Shown: piece after piece, positions 6,327 through 12,212 of the stretch | How the letters are laid out: each line of letters starts with the position of its first letter | Position numbering within the stretch: position 1 is the first letter of the stretch | From: Prevotellaceae bacterium | GTDB taxonomy: Bacteria; Bacteroidota; Bacteroidia; Bacteroidales; UBA932 | DNA: 12,249 nucleotides | Assembly: GCA_031257455.1 (NCBI GenBank) | Contig: JAIROQ010000116.1 | Location: 1-12,249 of the forward strand | Direction of reading: 5' to 3' | Position numbers and translations under genes: made by a program | The notes under the pieces: generated by a model | The model's database searches: none | Told to the model about the DNA's origin: nothing | The model's input: the letters and a program-made list of their open reading frames with translations, nothing else

Positions 6327-6920
6327 TCAGGGGATAGCTAAGAATTTATGTGTTTGGAGTGATAAGCGCCATTGGGGATGTTGCCGGATATACGCTACCA
6401 CCAACGGCGCAACAGCCGAGTACCTACTCCATTCCGGTTGCAGCAACCGCAGGCATTCCGGCGCTACTTGCCGGGCATTTTCTTCAGCCCATGCAAAATC
6501 ATCCGGCGCAGCGATGATCACCTTTAATTCGCCGGCGTGCCGGTAATTTTCTTGCCGCGGCGGTTGTTGCCGCTTGGGCGACAGGCAAACCCAATCCCAT
6601 GTCCCCGAAAACGCACCCGTGCCGGATGTTTCGAGGTGCAGGCGGCAATGCTGTTCCTTCAAGGGCGCACACAGCTTGTCCAGCGGATACAGCAACGGCT
6701 CACCGCCCGTAACAATCACCGTCCGGCACGGATAGGCGCTCACCCGTCCGGCAATGTCGCCGGCGGACAGGCGCCGGAATGCACCGGCGTTCCATGTTTC
6801 TTTTGCATCACACCACGAACAGGCGTTGCGGCATCCCGCCAGCCGCACGAAAACCGCCGGAACGCCCGCGTACCAGCCTTCGCCCTGTAATGAATAAAAT
6901 ATTTCTGCCACAGGAAACAT
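6327..6920 (-). CDS. queE: 7-carboxy-7-deazaguanine synthase, radical SAM
   Basis: QueE turns 6-carboxy-tetrahydropterin into 7-carboxy-7-deazaguanine, the step that forms the deazapurine ring on the way to preQ0, preQ1 and queuosine. With the start at 6920 it has 197 residues. The N-terminal AEIFYSLQGEGWYAG (5-19) is the QueE opening, and GCRNACSWCD (29-38) gives cluster ligands Cys30, Cys34 and Cys37. TGGEPLLYP (71-79) is the SAM-contacting GGEP, LETSGT (96-101) follows, and the protein ends SLQTHKFLAIP as family members do. The frame is open upstream to an ATG at 7031, but those 37 codons would be translated tandem repeats, so the ATG before FPVAEIF is the start. No TAnnTTTG box is visible; it probably depends on read-through from pfkA. 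It lies 112 bp from tgt, the later enzyme of the same pathway. Confidence 0.94.
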   Translation of the reverse strand: MFPVAEIFYSLQGEGWYAGVPAVFVRLAGCRNACSWCDAKETWNAGAFRRLSAGDIAGRVSAYPCRTVIVTGGEPLLYPLDKLCAPLKEQHCRLHLETSGTGAFSGTWDWVCLSPKRQQPPRQENYRHAGELKVIIAAPDDFAWAEENARQVAPECLRLLQPEWSRYSAVAPLVVAYIRQHPQWRLSLQTHKFLAIP

Positions 6921-6924
6921 TTTT

Positions 6925-7078
6925 TGATGTGCTAATATGACTAATGTGCTAATGTGACTAATTGGGCTGGCGCCGGAACTCAGTGAGCAGTGAACAGTGA
7001 ACAGTGAGCAGTGAACAACAGGCTGGCGCAAGCCACCTCATACTTCATACTTCATACCTCATACCTCATACCTCAAAA
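6925..7078. repeat. Repeat mosaic filling the pfkA-queE gap
   Basis: Nearly the whole gap is repeat. About two copies of a 17-bp unit (ATGTGCTAATGTGACTA, with one variant) lie at 6925-6961. A GC-rich block (GGGCTGGCGCCGG) is at 6964-6976. Five heptads CAGTGAR run 6981-7015. A second GC-rich block (GGCTGGCGCAAGCC) is at 7021-7034. Five YTCATAC heptads run 7037-7071, followed by a degenerate CTCAAAA. The heptad at 7065-7071 contains the pfkA stop codon (TGA on the minus strand, 7068-7066), and the last two pfkA codons (GAG GTA) continue the array. Confidence 0.9.
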
Positions 7079-8175
7079 AAATCCCCCATGCAAATGTTAA
7101 TCCCGCGGGCGGTTTGAACGAGGTTGTCGGTGTTTTGTACGAATTTCATGTGTCCCACAGCTTCGGTCAGCGGAACGGAAATAATGTCGGGCTGCCGGTA
7201 AGCGACCATATAGCCAAACTCGCCGTTTTTCACCATTTCAAAGGCTTTCACGCCGAATTGCGAGGCAAGGATACGGTCATAAGCCACCGGCGAGCCGCCA
7301 CGTTGCACGTGTCCCAATACGGTTTCGCGGATATCAAGGTCAATGCCGGCGGCTTTCAGTTCGGACGAAAGGCGTGCAGCAGCGCCGGCCAGACGGAAAT
7401 TTTCATACCCCACCTCTGTGCCGGCATAGCCCGACACCGCGCCGTCCAGCGGCTTCGCGCCTTCGGAAACCACTATTACCGCAAATCGTTTGCCACGCTG
7501 GAAACGGTCGTCCATACAACGTATAATACTGTCGATACTGTACGGTATTTCCGGTATCAGGCACACTTCAGCGCCGCCGGCAATGGCGCAACTCAAGGCA
7601 ATCCATCCGGCATCGCGCCCCATCACTTCCATAATCAGGATGCGGTTGTGGCTTTCGGCAGTAGTGACTAATTTGTCGAGCGCGTCTGTAGCGGTTTGTA
7701 CAGCGGTCTGGAAGCCGAAAGTATAGTCTGTAGCCGCAAGGTCGTTATCAATAGTTTTCGGAACGCCGATAACCGGCAGGCCTTTTTCAAACAGTTTTTG
7801 CGAGATGCGTTGCGAGCCGTCTCCGCCGATATTCACGACCGCATCAATGCCCAGCAGTTGGCACTTGCGAATCATTTCGTCAGAGCGGTCAACGGCTTCC
7901 CATGTGCCATCGGCTTTTTTGACCGGCCATGCAAAAGGGCCGCCCTTATTGGTAGTGCCGATAATCGTGCCGCCGCGCACATGAATACCCGACACTACTT
8001 TCGGGTCTAAAACCCGGATGTTCGTAGGCTCTTCCATCAGCCCGTTAAACGATTGGATACTGCCTAATACTTCCCATTCGCGTTCCTGATGAGCGCGTTT
8101 CACGAAAGCGCGAAGCACGGCATTCAGTCCGGGGCAATCGCCGCCGCCGGTAGCTACTAAAACTCGTTTCTTCAT
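7066..8175 (-). CDS. pfkA: 6-phosphofructokinase, group III (PfkA family)
   Basis: It phosphorylates fructose 6-phosphate to the 1,6-bisphosphate in glycolysis, in the cytoplasm. With the start at 8175 the protein is 369 residues, longer than E. coli PfkA (320), as in group III. Key segments are VATGGGDCPGLN (7-18), GGDGS (117-121), PKTIDND (139-145) with catalytic Asp143, IMEVMGRDAGWIAL (181-194) and ETVLGHVQRGGSP (284-296). Gly120 is the residue typical of ATP users, whereas PPi users have Asp there. Lys140 replaces the Gly of E. coli and is seen in both PPi-dependent and group III ATP enzymes. ATP is therefore the likelier phosphoryl donor, but this needs an assay. The open frame reaches 8229, but that start lies upstream of the -7 box at 8194-8201, so MKKRVLVATGG is used. 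The stop codon is inside a tandem repeat. Confidence 0.94.
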   Translation of the reverse strand: MKKRVLVATGGGDCPGLNAVLRAFVKRAHQEREWEVLGSIQSFNGLMEEPTNIRVLDPKVVSGIHVRGGTIIGTTNKGGPFAWPVKKADGTWEAVDRSDEMIRKCQLLGIDAVVNIGGDGSQRISQKLFEKGLPVIGVPKTIDNDLAATDYTFGFQTAVQTATDALDKLVTTAESHNRILIMEVMGRDAGWIALSCAIAGGAEVCLIPEIPYSIDSIIRCMDDRFQRGKRFAVIVVSEGAKPLDGAVSGYAGTEVGYENFRLAGAAARLSSELKAAGIDLDIRETVLGHVQRGGSPVAYDRILASQFGVKAFEMVKNGEFGYMVAYRQPDIISVPLTEAVGHMKFVQNTDNLVQTARGINICMGDFFEV

Positions 8176-8193
8176 TTTTTCAAAATTAAGTTG

Positions 8194-8201
8194 CAAAGGT
8201 A
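8194..8201 (-). promoter_or_regulatory. -7 box TACCTTTG for pfkA
   Basis: Minus-strand TACCTTTG fits TAnnTTTG and ends 18 nt before the ATG at 8175. A TTTT about 19 bp upstream is a poor -33. The box decides the start, because the longer open frame begins upstream of it. Confidence 0.65.
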
Positions 8202-8233
8202 ATACAATTTTATGGAGTTGAAAATGCAATTCA

Positions 8234-8371
8234 GTGATTAATGGTTAGTGGTTAATTGCGGCAAGCGCAGCGGCGTCAGCCAAAATAGTCAATAGTCAAT
8301 AATTAAATAGTCAATTCGCACCGGCGTCAGCCCAATTAGTCACATTAGCACATTAGTCACATTAGCACATT
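8234..8371. repeat. Repeat mosaic between rimO and pfkA
   Basis: Units from left to right: GTGATTA, ATGGTTA, GTGGTTA heptads (8234-8254); the fullest GC-rich block (TTGCGGCAAGCGC then GGCGTCAGCC, 8256-8281); AGTCAAT heptads with a degenerate middle (about 8286-8313), the complement of ATTGACT seen at 5011-5037; a second GC-rich block (GCACCGGCGTCAGCCC, 8318-8333); and two full 17-bp units (ATTAGTCACATTAGCAC) at 8335-8351 and 8352-8368. The last unit includes the rimO stop codon (8364-8362) and its two final sense codons. Confidence 0.9.
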
Positions 8372-9663
8372 TCCAAATCTCCATACAGGTCATACGTATC
8401 GGCGGCGGTGATGGTGATGTCGTAGAACTTTCCGGGTTGGAGGGTTTTTCCGGCTGCGGGGATGAGCGCTTCGCCGTCCACTTCCGGCGAGTCGTACTGC
8501 GTGCGGCCTGTATAATAATCGCCCTCGCGGCGGTCAATAATGGTGCGGAAAGTTTTCCCGATTTTCTCTTCATTCAGTTTTTGTGAAATGTGCGCTTGCA
8601 GCGACATAATGCGGTCGCGGCGCGCCTGTTTTTCCCGGTCGGGAATGGTATCCTGAAAGCGCTTCGCCCCATAAGTGCCTTCTTCTTCGGAATAACAAAA
8701 GACGCCGAGCCGCTCGAAGCGCGTTTTTTCCACAAAGTCTTCCAGTTCGCGGAAAGCCGCTTCATCTTCTCCCGGATGACCTACAATGAGCGTAGTGCGC
8801 AACGCGATACCGGGTATATCCGTACGCAGTTTTTCAATCAATGCGCGCGTCCGCCGTCCGTCTATACGGCGGCGCATCTTCTTCAATACCGTGTCGGATA
8901 TATGCTGCAACGGAATATCGAGGTACTTGCAAAGTTTCGGGTTATCGCGTATCACCGGCAGCACGTCTTTGGGGAAGTACGCGGGGTAGGCATAATGCAG
9001 GCGTATCCATTCTATTTCCTGCACTTCCGAGAGGGCGGTTAAGAGGCCGGACAGGTGGCGGCGGCCATAGAGGTCGATACCGTAGTATGTCGTGTCCTGC
9101 GCGGTAATCAGCAGTTCTTTTACGCCACGCGCCGCCAGGAATTTTGTTTCCGTCACTAACTGCTCAAGGGGAGTTGAGCGGTGTTTGCCGCGAATGAATG
9201 GAATAGCGCAATAGGAGCAGCCCCAGTTGCATCCTTCCGAGATTTTGAGGTAGGCATAATGCGCAGGAGTGGCCATCACCCGCTGGGTAGGGAATTTCGG
9301 AGAAGGCACGCCGCCCAGCGCTTCCACAATCCGGTCAAATTCGTCTATCCCGAAAAACCTGTCCACTTCGGGCAATTCCTGCTGCAACTCCTGCCGGTAG
9401 CGTTGCGAAAGGCAACCGAACACAAAGATACGTTCCACGTCCCCGCGTTTTTTCGCCTCCACCACCGACAGGATAGTATTCACCGACTCTTCCTTCGCAT
9501 CATTGATAAATCCGCAGGTATTGATAAGGACGGTCTTTGCGCCGGCGGCATGGTCGCTGTGCGTCGCATGGAACCCCGCCGCCTGTAACTGCCGCATCAG
9601 CCGCTCGGAATCCACCAGGTTTTTAGCGCAACCAAGCGTAATAAGTTGTAAGTCGTAAGCCAT
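8362..9663 (-). CDS. rimO: Ribosomal protein S12 methylthiotransferase, radical SAM
   Basis: RimO adds a methylthio group to the conserved aspartate of ribosomal protein S12 (Asp88 in E. coli). The 433 residues give the expected three domains. The N-terminal UPF0004 domain holds auxiliary-cluster cysteines 12, 50 and 84 (ITLGCAKNLVDSE, INTCGF, VFGCLSQRY). The radical-SAM core has Cys145, Cys149 and Cys152 (ISEGCNWGCSYCAIPFIRGKHRS). A C-terminal TRAM domain spans about 368-430. The LGCAKNLVDSE opening and the IPFIRGKHRS sequence favour RimO over MiaB. No -7 box is evident upstream; the 156-bp gap to rsmE is filled with repeats. Two oddities: the first codons (about 9661-9642) look like a run of ACTTACR heptads, and the last codons plus stop lie in the 17-bp array. 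Confidence 0.95.
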   Translation of the reverse strand: MAYDLQLITLGCAKNLVDSERLMRQLQAAGFHATHSDHAAGAKTVLINTCGFINDAKEESVNTILSVVEAKKRGDVERIFVFGCLSQRYRQELQQELPEVDRFFGIDEFDRIVEALGGVPSPKFPTQRVMATPAHYAYLKISEGCNWGCSYCAIPFIRGKHRSTPLEQLVTETKFLAARGVKELLITAQDTTYYGIDLYGRRHLSGLLTALSEVQEIEWIRLHYAYPAYFPKDVLPVIRDNPKLCKYLDIPLQHISDTVLKKMRRRIDGRRTRALIEKLRTDIPGIALRTTLIVGHPGEDEAAFRELEDFVEKTRFERLGVFCYSEEEGTYGAKRFQDTIPDREKQARRDRIMSLQAHISQKLNEEKIGKTFRTIIDRREGDYYTGRTQYDSPEVDGEALIPAAGKTLQPGKFYDITITAADTYDLYGDLEMC

Positions 9664-9667
9664 TTTA

Positions 9668-9829
9668 ATTGAAAATTGAGAGTGGAGAGTTGAAAATGTT
9701 TTTAGTTATGAGGTATGAATTATGAGGTATGAGTTGCGACAAGCGCACTGTCGAAAAGTCGCAAATCGAGTATCGAGTATCGCAACCTTAAATCTTTAAA
9801 TCTTTAAATCTTTAAATCTTTAAATTATA
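9668..9829. repeat. Repeat mosaic between rsmE and rimO
   Basis: Units from left to right: degenerate GAGAGTT/GTGGAGA-type heptads (about 9668-9697); GTTATGA, GGTATGA, ATTATGA, GGTATGA (9705-9732), the complement of the TCATACY family; a diverged GC-rich block (GTTGCGACAAGCGCACTGTC, about 9733-9752) continuing to GTCGCAAATC; GAGTATC twice (9768-9781); and four perfect AAATCTTT octamers (9790-9821) plus a degenerate fifth. The rsmE stop codon (9822-9820) lies at the edge of the fourth octamer. Confidence 0.9.
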
Positions 9830-10518
9830 TAGCTTGCCATGCAGGCAATCATTCCGGCGGTTTCGACCCGGAAGCGGCTTTCGCCGAAAGTCACGGGCTT
9901 GAAGCCGGCTTGCAGGGCGGCTTGCATTTCGCGTTTCGAGAAATCGCCTTCGGGGCCGATGAGCGTCAGGATACGCCGGCTCGAGGGCAGGACTTTCCAG
10001 AATAATTCGCGCGGTACGTCCGGGTGACAGCAACCGATGTATTTTCCGCAGTCGAAAGGTTGCCGGATAAAATCGTCAAAGGCGATGGGCGGGTTTAGTT
10101 GCGGCAAGCGCGTTTTCAGTGATTGCTTCATTGCGGCAACCAGTATTTTTTCCCACCGTTCCGTTTTTACTGTCCGGCGTTCGGAGTGGTCGCATATCAC
10201 CGGCGTGATTTCGTCTATGCCTATTTCGGTGACGGTGTCCAACAGTTGTTCGTAACGGTCGTTATTCTTGGTGGGCGCTACCGCCAGATGCAGATAATAA
10301 TTGCGTACGCCGTAATTTTCCTGCTTGCCGGTTATCTTTATTTCGCAATGTTTAATCCGGTCATCCGTGATTTGGGCGGTGTATAAAGCGCCTCTGCCGT
10401 CAGTCAAGTACAGCGTGTCGCCCACCGAAAGACGCAGCACGCGAAGACAGTGTTTGCTTTCTTCTTCCGGCAGCACATAACGCTCGCCGGAGATGTCGGG
10501 AGTATAAAATAATAACAT
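9820..10518 (-). CDS. rsmE: 16S rRNA (uracil1498-N3)-methyltransferase
   Basis: RsmE methylates N3 of U1498 in helix 44 of 16S rRNA in the assembled 30S subunit. The 232-residue length is normal. An N-terminal PUA-like RNA-binding region (about 1-70; HCLRVLRLSVGDTLYLTDGRG at 23-43) precedes a SPOUT (trefoil-knot) methyltransferase domain. Its knot motifs are visible: DEITPVICDHSERR (102-115), LTLIGPEGDFSKREM (185-199) with the SAM-binding GPEG at 188-191, and GESRFRVETAG (212-222), the family's LRxETA-type motif. No membrane segment is present. A -7 box lies at 10540-10547. The final codons run straight into AAATCTTT repeats. Confidence 0.93.
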   Translation of the reverse strand: MLLFYTPDISGERYVLPEEESKHCLRVLRLSVGDTLYLTDGRGALYTAQITDDRIKHCEIKITGKQENYGVRNYYLHLAVAPTKNNDRYEQLLDTVTEIGIDEITPVICDHSERRTVKTERWEKILVAAMKQSLKTRLPQLNPPIAFDDFIRQPFDCGKYIGCCHPDVPRELFWKVLPSSRRILTLIGPEGDFSKREMQAALQAGFKPVTFGESRFRVETAGMIACMASYII

Positions 10519-10539
10519 GGACGGGTTTATTTATTTTGT

Positions 10540-10547
10540 CAAAGTTA
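10540..10547 (-). promoter_or_regulatory. -7 box TAACTTTG for rsmE
   Basis: Minus-strand TAACTTTG fits TAnnTTTG and ends 21 nt before the ATG at 10518. No TTTG occurs at the right spacing upstream, where the strand is T-rich. Confidence 0.6.
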
Positions 10548-10612
10548 CAAAAAAACAAAAAATCGCTTTTCCCGGATTTTCAGCCATGACAATGGAGATT
10601 TCATATAATAAA

Positions 10613-10644
10613 AAAACAGGCTACCTGAGAAGACAGCCTGTTTT
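10613..10644 (-). terminator. Intrinsic terminator after rpmE
   Basis: AGCCTGTTTT (10635-10644) and AAAACAGGCT (10613-10622) form a perfect 10-bp stem with a 12-nt loop. On the minus strand a run of Ts follows the GC-rich part. It lies 15 bp beyond the rpmE stop and separates rpmE from rsmE, which has its own promoter. This is the clearest terminator in the window. Confidence 0.85.
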
Positions 10645-10659
10645 CATTCGTACAAAACC

Positions 10660-10920
10660 TTATTTTTTTGCTTCCAGCGCTTTTTTATAGCGGTTACGGA
10701 ATTTATCTACCCGGCCGGCGGTATCCACCAGTTTCATTTTCCCGGTGTAGAACGGATGCGAGGTGTTGGAAATTTCGACTTTGTATAAAGGATATTCCAC
10801 GCCGTCAAGGTTAATGGTTTCGCGTGTCTGCACGGTGGAGCGGGTAACAAACGTATGGTCGTTCGACATGTCTTTGAACGCCACTAAGCGGTAATTTTCG
10901 GGATGAAGATGTTGTTTCAT
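10660..10920 (-). CDS. rpmE2: 50S ribosomal protein L31, type B (cysteine-free)
   Basis: L31 bridges the 50S and 30S subunits. The 86-residue product starts [17 protein letters not shown] and carries [29 protein letters not shown] sequence in the middle, as in type B L31. It has no cysteine, so it lacks the zinc-binding CxxC of type A; type B proteins are zinc-independent and longer in the middle. The gene is its own unit, with a full promoter at 10954-10985 and an intrinsic terminator at 10613-10644. In Bacteroidetes type B is commonly the sole L31, so its presence need not mean a zinc-starvation paralogue. Confidence 0.95.
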   Translation of the reverse strand: MKQHLHPENYRLVAFKDMSNDHTFVTRSTVQTRETINLDGVEYPLYKVEISNTSHPFYTGKMKLVDTAGRVDKFRNRYKKALEAKK

Positions 10921-10953
10921 ATAATTCTTTTTTCTTTTTCAAATTTCGGATTG

Positions 10954-10985
10954 CAAAAGTAGTATATTTTTCCTGATTATACAAA
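10954..10985 (-). promoter_or_regulatory. Complete Bacteroidetes promoter for rpmE2
   Basis: On the minus strand, TTTG (10985-10982) is followed by exactly 20 bp and then TACTTTTG (10961-10954). This matches the -33/-7 pattern TTTG-N19-21-TAnnTTTG. The -7 box ends 33 nt before the ATG at 10920. It is the best-formed promoter seen here. Confidence 0.8.
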
Positions 10986-11013
10986 TACCCTGCATTTTTT
11001 CTGTTTTCCGCCT

Positions 11014-11796
11014 TTAATTTTTTGCTTCCTTACAGGTCAGGATACTGATTTCATAAAGCAGGTAGAGCGGGACAGCGGCTAAAATCATGGAGAAAATATC
11101 GGCGGGCGTAATGATGGCGGCAAGGATGAGCAATACTACAATAGCGTGCCGGCGGTATTTGCGGAGCATCGCACGGTTCACCACGCCTATCCGCGAGAGA
11201 ATGTGTATCAGCACAGGGAACTCAAACACGATGCCCATAGCCAGTACCAGCGAAGTGAGCGTGCCGATATAGGATTGCAGCGAAATCTGGTTTTTCACTT
11301 CTGCGCTGACCTGGTAGCCGCCCAGAAAATGGAGGGCAAAGGGAAAAATCATCAGGTAAGCCACCGTCACGCCGGCATAAAACAGCAGTGACGAAAAGAT
11401 GAAAGCGCGTTTAATGCTGCGCTGTTCTTTCGGATACAGCGCGGGTGCAATGAAACGCCATAATTCCCAAATCAGGTAAGGAAAACCGAGTATGAGCGCA
11501 ATCCAGAAAGAAGTCGAAAGGTGAATAATGAACTGTGACGACAGGTTGATGTTGATAAGGTCTATATGGAATGGTTCGGGACACAAGTCCGCCCATGAAA
11601 ATTGGTTGTTTAATGCACACAACCATCGGTAGAGGATGAAATCAGACGAGCGCGGGGAAAGGATGAGCGTGTCGAACACAAAGGACTTGAACAGGAAAAC
11701 AACGACCATCAGCGCCGCCAGCGCGATAATCATGCGAAACAACATTTGCCGGAATTCTTCGAGATGTCCCCAGAAAGTGAGTTCTTTGTTTTTCAT
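11014..11796 (-). CDS. tatC: Twin-arginine translocase subunit TatC
   Basis: TatC is the inner-membrane receptor that recognises twin-arginine signal peptides of folded cargo. The 260-residue product begins KELTFWGHLEEFRQ (4-17), the conserved cytoplasmic N-tail with its acidic pair. Six hydrophobic segments lie at about 19-37, 90-112, 132-155, 175-200, 217-232 and 234-252. FPYLIWELWRFIAPALYPKE (105-124) is the conserved cytoplasmic-loop signature. The periplasmic stretch between segments 1 and 2 (about 40-88) is fairly long, as I recall for Bacteroidetes. It starts 23 bp after tatA ends and is surely co-transcribed from the tatA promoter. No terminator is apparent before the rpmE2 promoter. 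Confidence 0.94.
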   Translation of the reverse strand: MKNKELTFWGHLEEFRQMLFRMIIALAALMVVVFLFKSFVFDTLILSPRSSDFILYRWLCALNNQFSWADLCPEPFHIDLININLSSQFIIHLSTSFWIALILGFPYLIWELWRFIAPALYPKEQRSIKRAFIFSSLLFYAGVTVAYLMIFPFALHFLGGYQVSAEVKNQISLQSYIGTLTSLVLAMGIVFEFPVLIHILSRIGVVNRAMLRKYRRHAIVVLLILAAIITPADIFSMILAAVPLYLLYEISILTCKEAKN

Positions 11797-11819
11797 ACCG
11801 CCTCTTGCCGCCTGCCCGC

Positions 11820-12005
11820 TTAATCAATTTCTTTTTTGATGTCGTTTTCGGCTTCTTTGAGGCCTTCCTTAAAACTTTTCATGCCTTTGCCCAGGCCTTT
11901 CATCAATTCGGGAATTTTTTTACCGCCGAACAGCAGTACGATGGCCAATACGATAAGTACAATTTGCCATGGCCCCACAACCCCTAAAAAAGTAAGCATA
12001 TTCAT
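11820..12005 (-). CDS. tatA: Twin-arginine translocase subunit TatA
   Basis: TatA monomers assemble around TatBC-type receptors to form the Tat pathway. From the ATG at 12005 the product has 61 residues; the ATG at 11999 (MLTFLGV) is equally possible. Trp13-Gln14 before the membrane helix (about 12-26) matches the WQ of E. coli TatA, FGGKKIPELMKGLGKG (26-41) is the hinge and amphipathic helix, and a charged tail follows. The open frame reaches 12026, but that ATG overlaps the -7 box at 12024-12031 and so would not be transcribed. With tatC 23 bp downstream and no tatB, this looks like a two-component TatAC operon in which one TatA-like protein does both jobs. Confidence 0.92.
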   Translation of the reverse strand: MNMLTFLGVVGPWQIVLIVLAIVLLFGGKKIPELMKGLGKGMKSFKEGLKEAENDIKKEID

Positions 12006-12023
12006 AGTTTTGTAATTTTTGCA

Positions 12024-12031
12024 CAAAGATA
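12024..12031 (-). promoter_or_regulatory. -7 box TATCTTTG for tatAC
   Basis: Minus-strand TATCTTTG fits TAnnTTTG. The start site would be near 12017, leaving a leader of roughly 12-18 nt. There is no TTTG at -33; that space approaches the GGTATGA heptad array. Confidence 0.65.
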
Positions 12032-12046
12032 CAAAAAAAGTTAAGA

Positions 12047-12074
12047 AGTATGAGGTATGAAGTATGAGGTATGG
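12047..12074. repeat. Four RGTATGA heptads upstream of tatA
   Basis: AGTATGA (12047-12053), GGTATGA (12054-12060), AGTATGA (12061-12067) and GGTATGG (12068-12074) are contiguous. This is the same family, in opposite orientation, as YTCATAC at 7037-7071, and the same orientation as at 9705-9732. A GC-rich stretch (TTGCGAAGAACTGCGC, about 12077-12092) follows and may be a decayed copy of the spacer block. Confidence 0.8.
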
Positions 12075-12181
12075 AATTGCGAAGAACTGCGCTATTCAAA
12101 ATATTCACATCAAATAAATGTATTGAAATGGTTTTATTTTTAAACATATATATATTTATGGAAGGAGCGCTGAAAACTATT

Positions 12182-12212
12182 TTTAGCATTTCAAAAATAT
12201 TACCTACCTTTG
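12182..12212 (+). promoter_or_regulatory. Plus-strand promoter leading out of the right edge
   Basis: TTTA (12182-12185), 19 bp, then TACCTTTG (12205-12212) closely fits the -33/-7 pattern. It diverges from the tatA promoter. No start codon followed by an open frame occurs before the window ends (ATG at 12231 meets TGA three codons later), so the gene starts beyond 12249. The stretch 12093-12181 is AT-rich with no other signal seen. Confidence 0.6.

Noticed and set aside
6921..7031. 37-residue N-terminal extension of QueE
   Set aside because: The extension is translated tandem repeat; the protein family begins at MFPVAEIFYSLQGEG.
8176..8229. 18-residue N-terminal extension of PfkA
   Set aside because: It starts upstream of the -7 box at 8194-8201, and the family begins at MKKRVLVATGG.
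6925..8371. CRISPR array
   Set aside because: Units are 7, 8 or 17 bp and directly joined, with no unique spacers of about 30 bp and no cas genes.
12006..12026. TatA start at 12026
   Set aside because: That ATG overlaps the -7 box, and TatA proteins start just before the LTFLGV segment.
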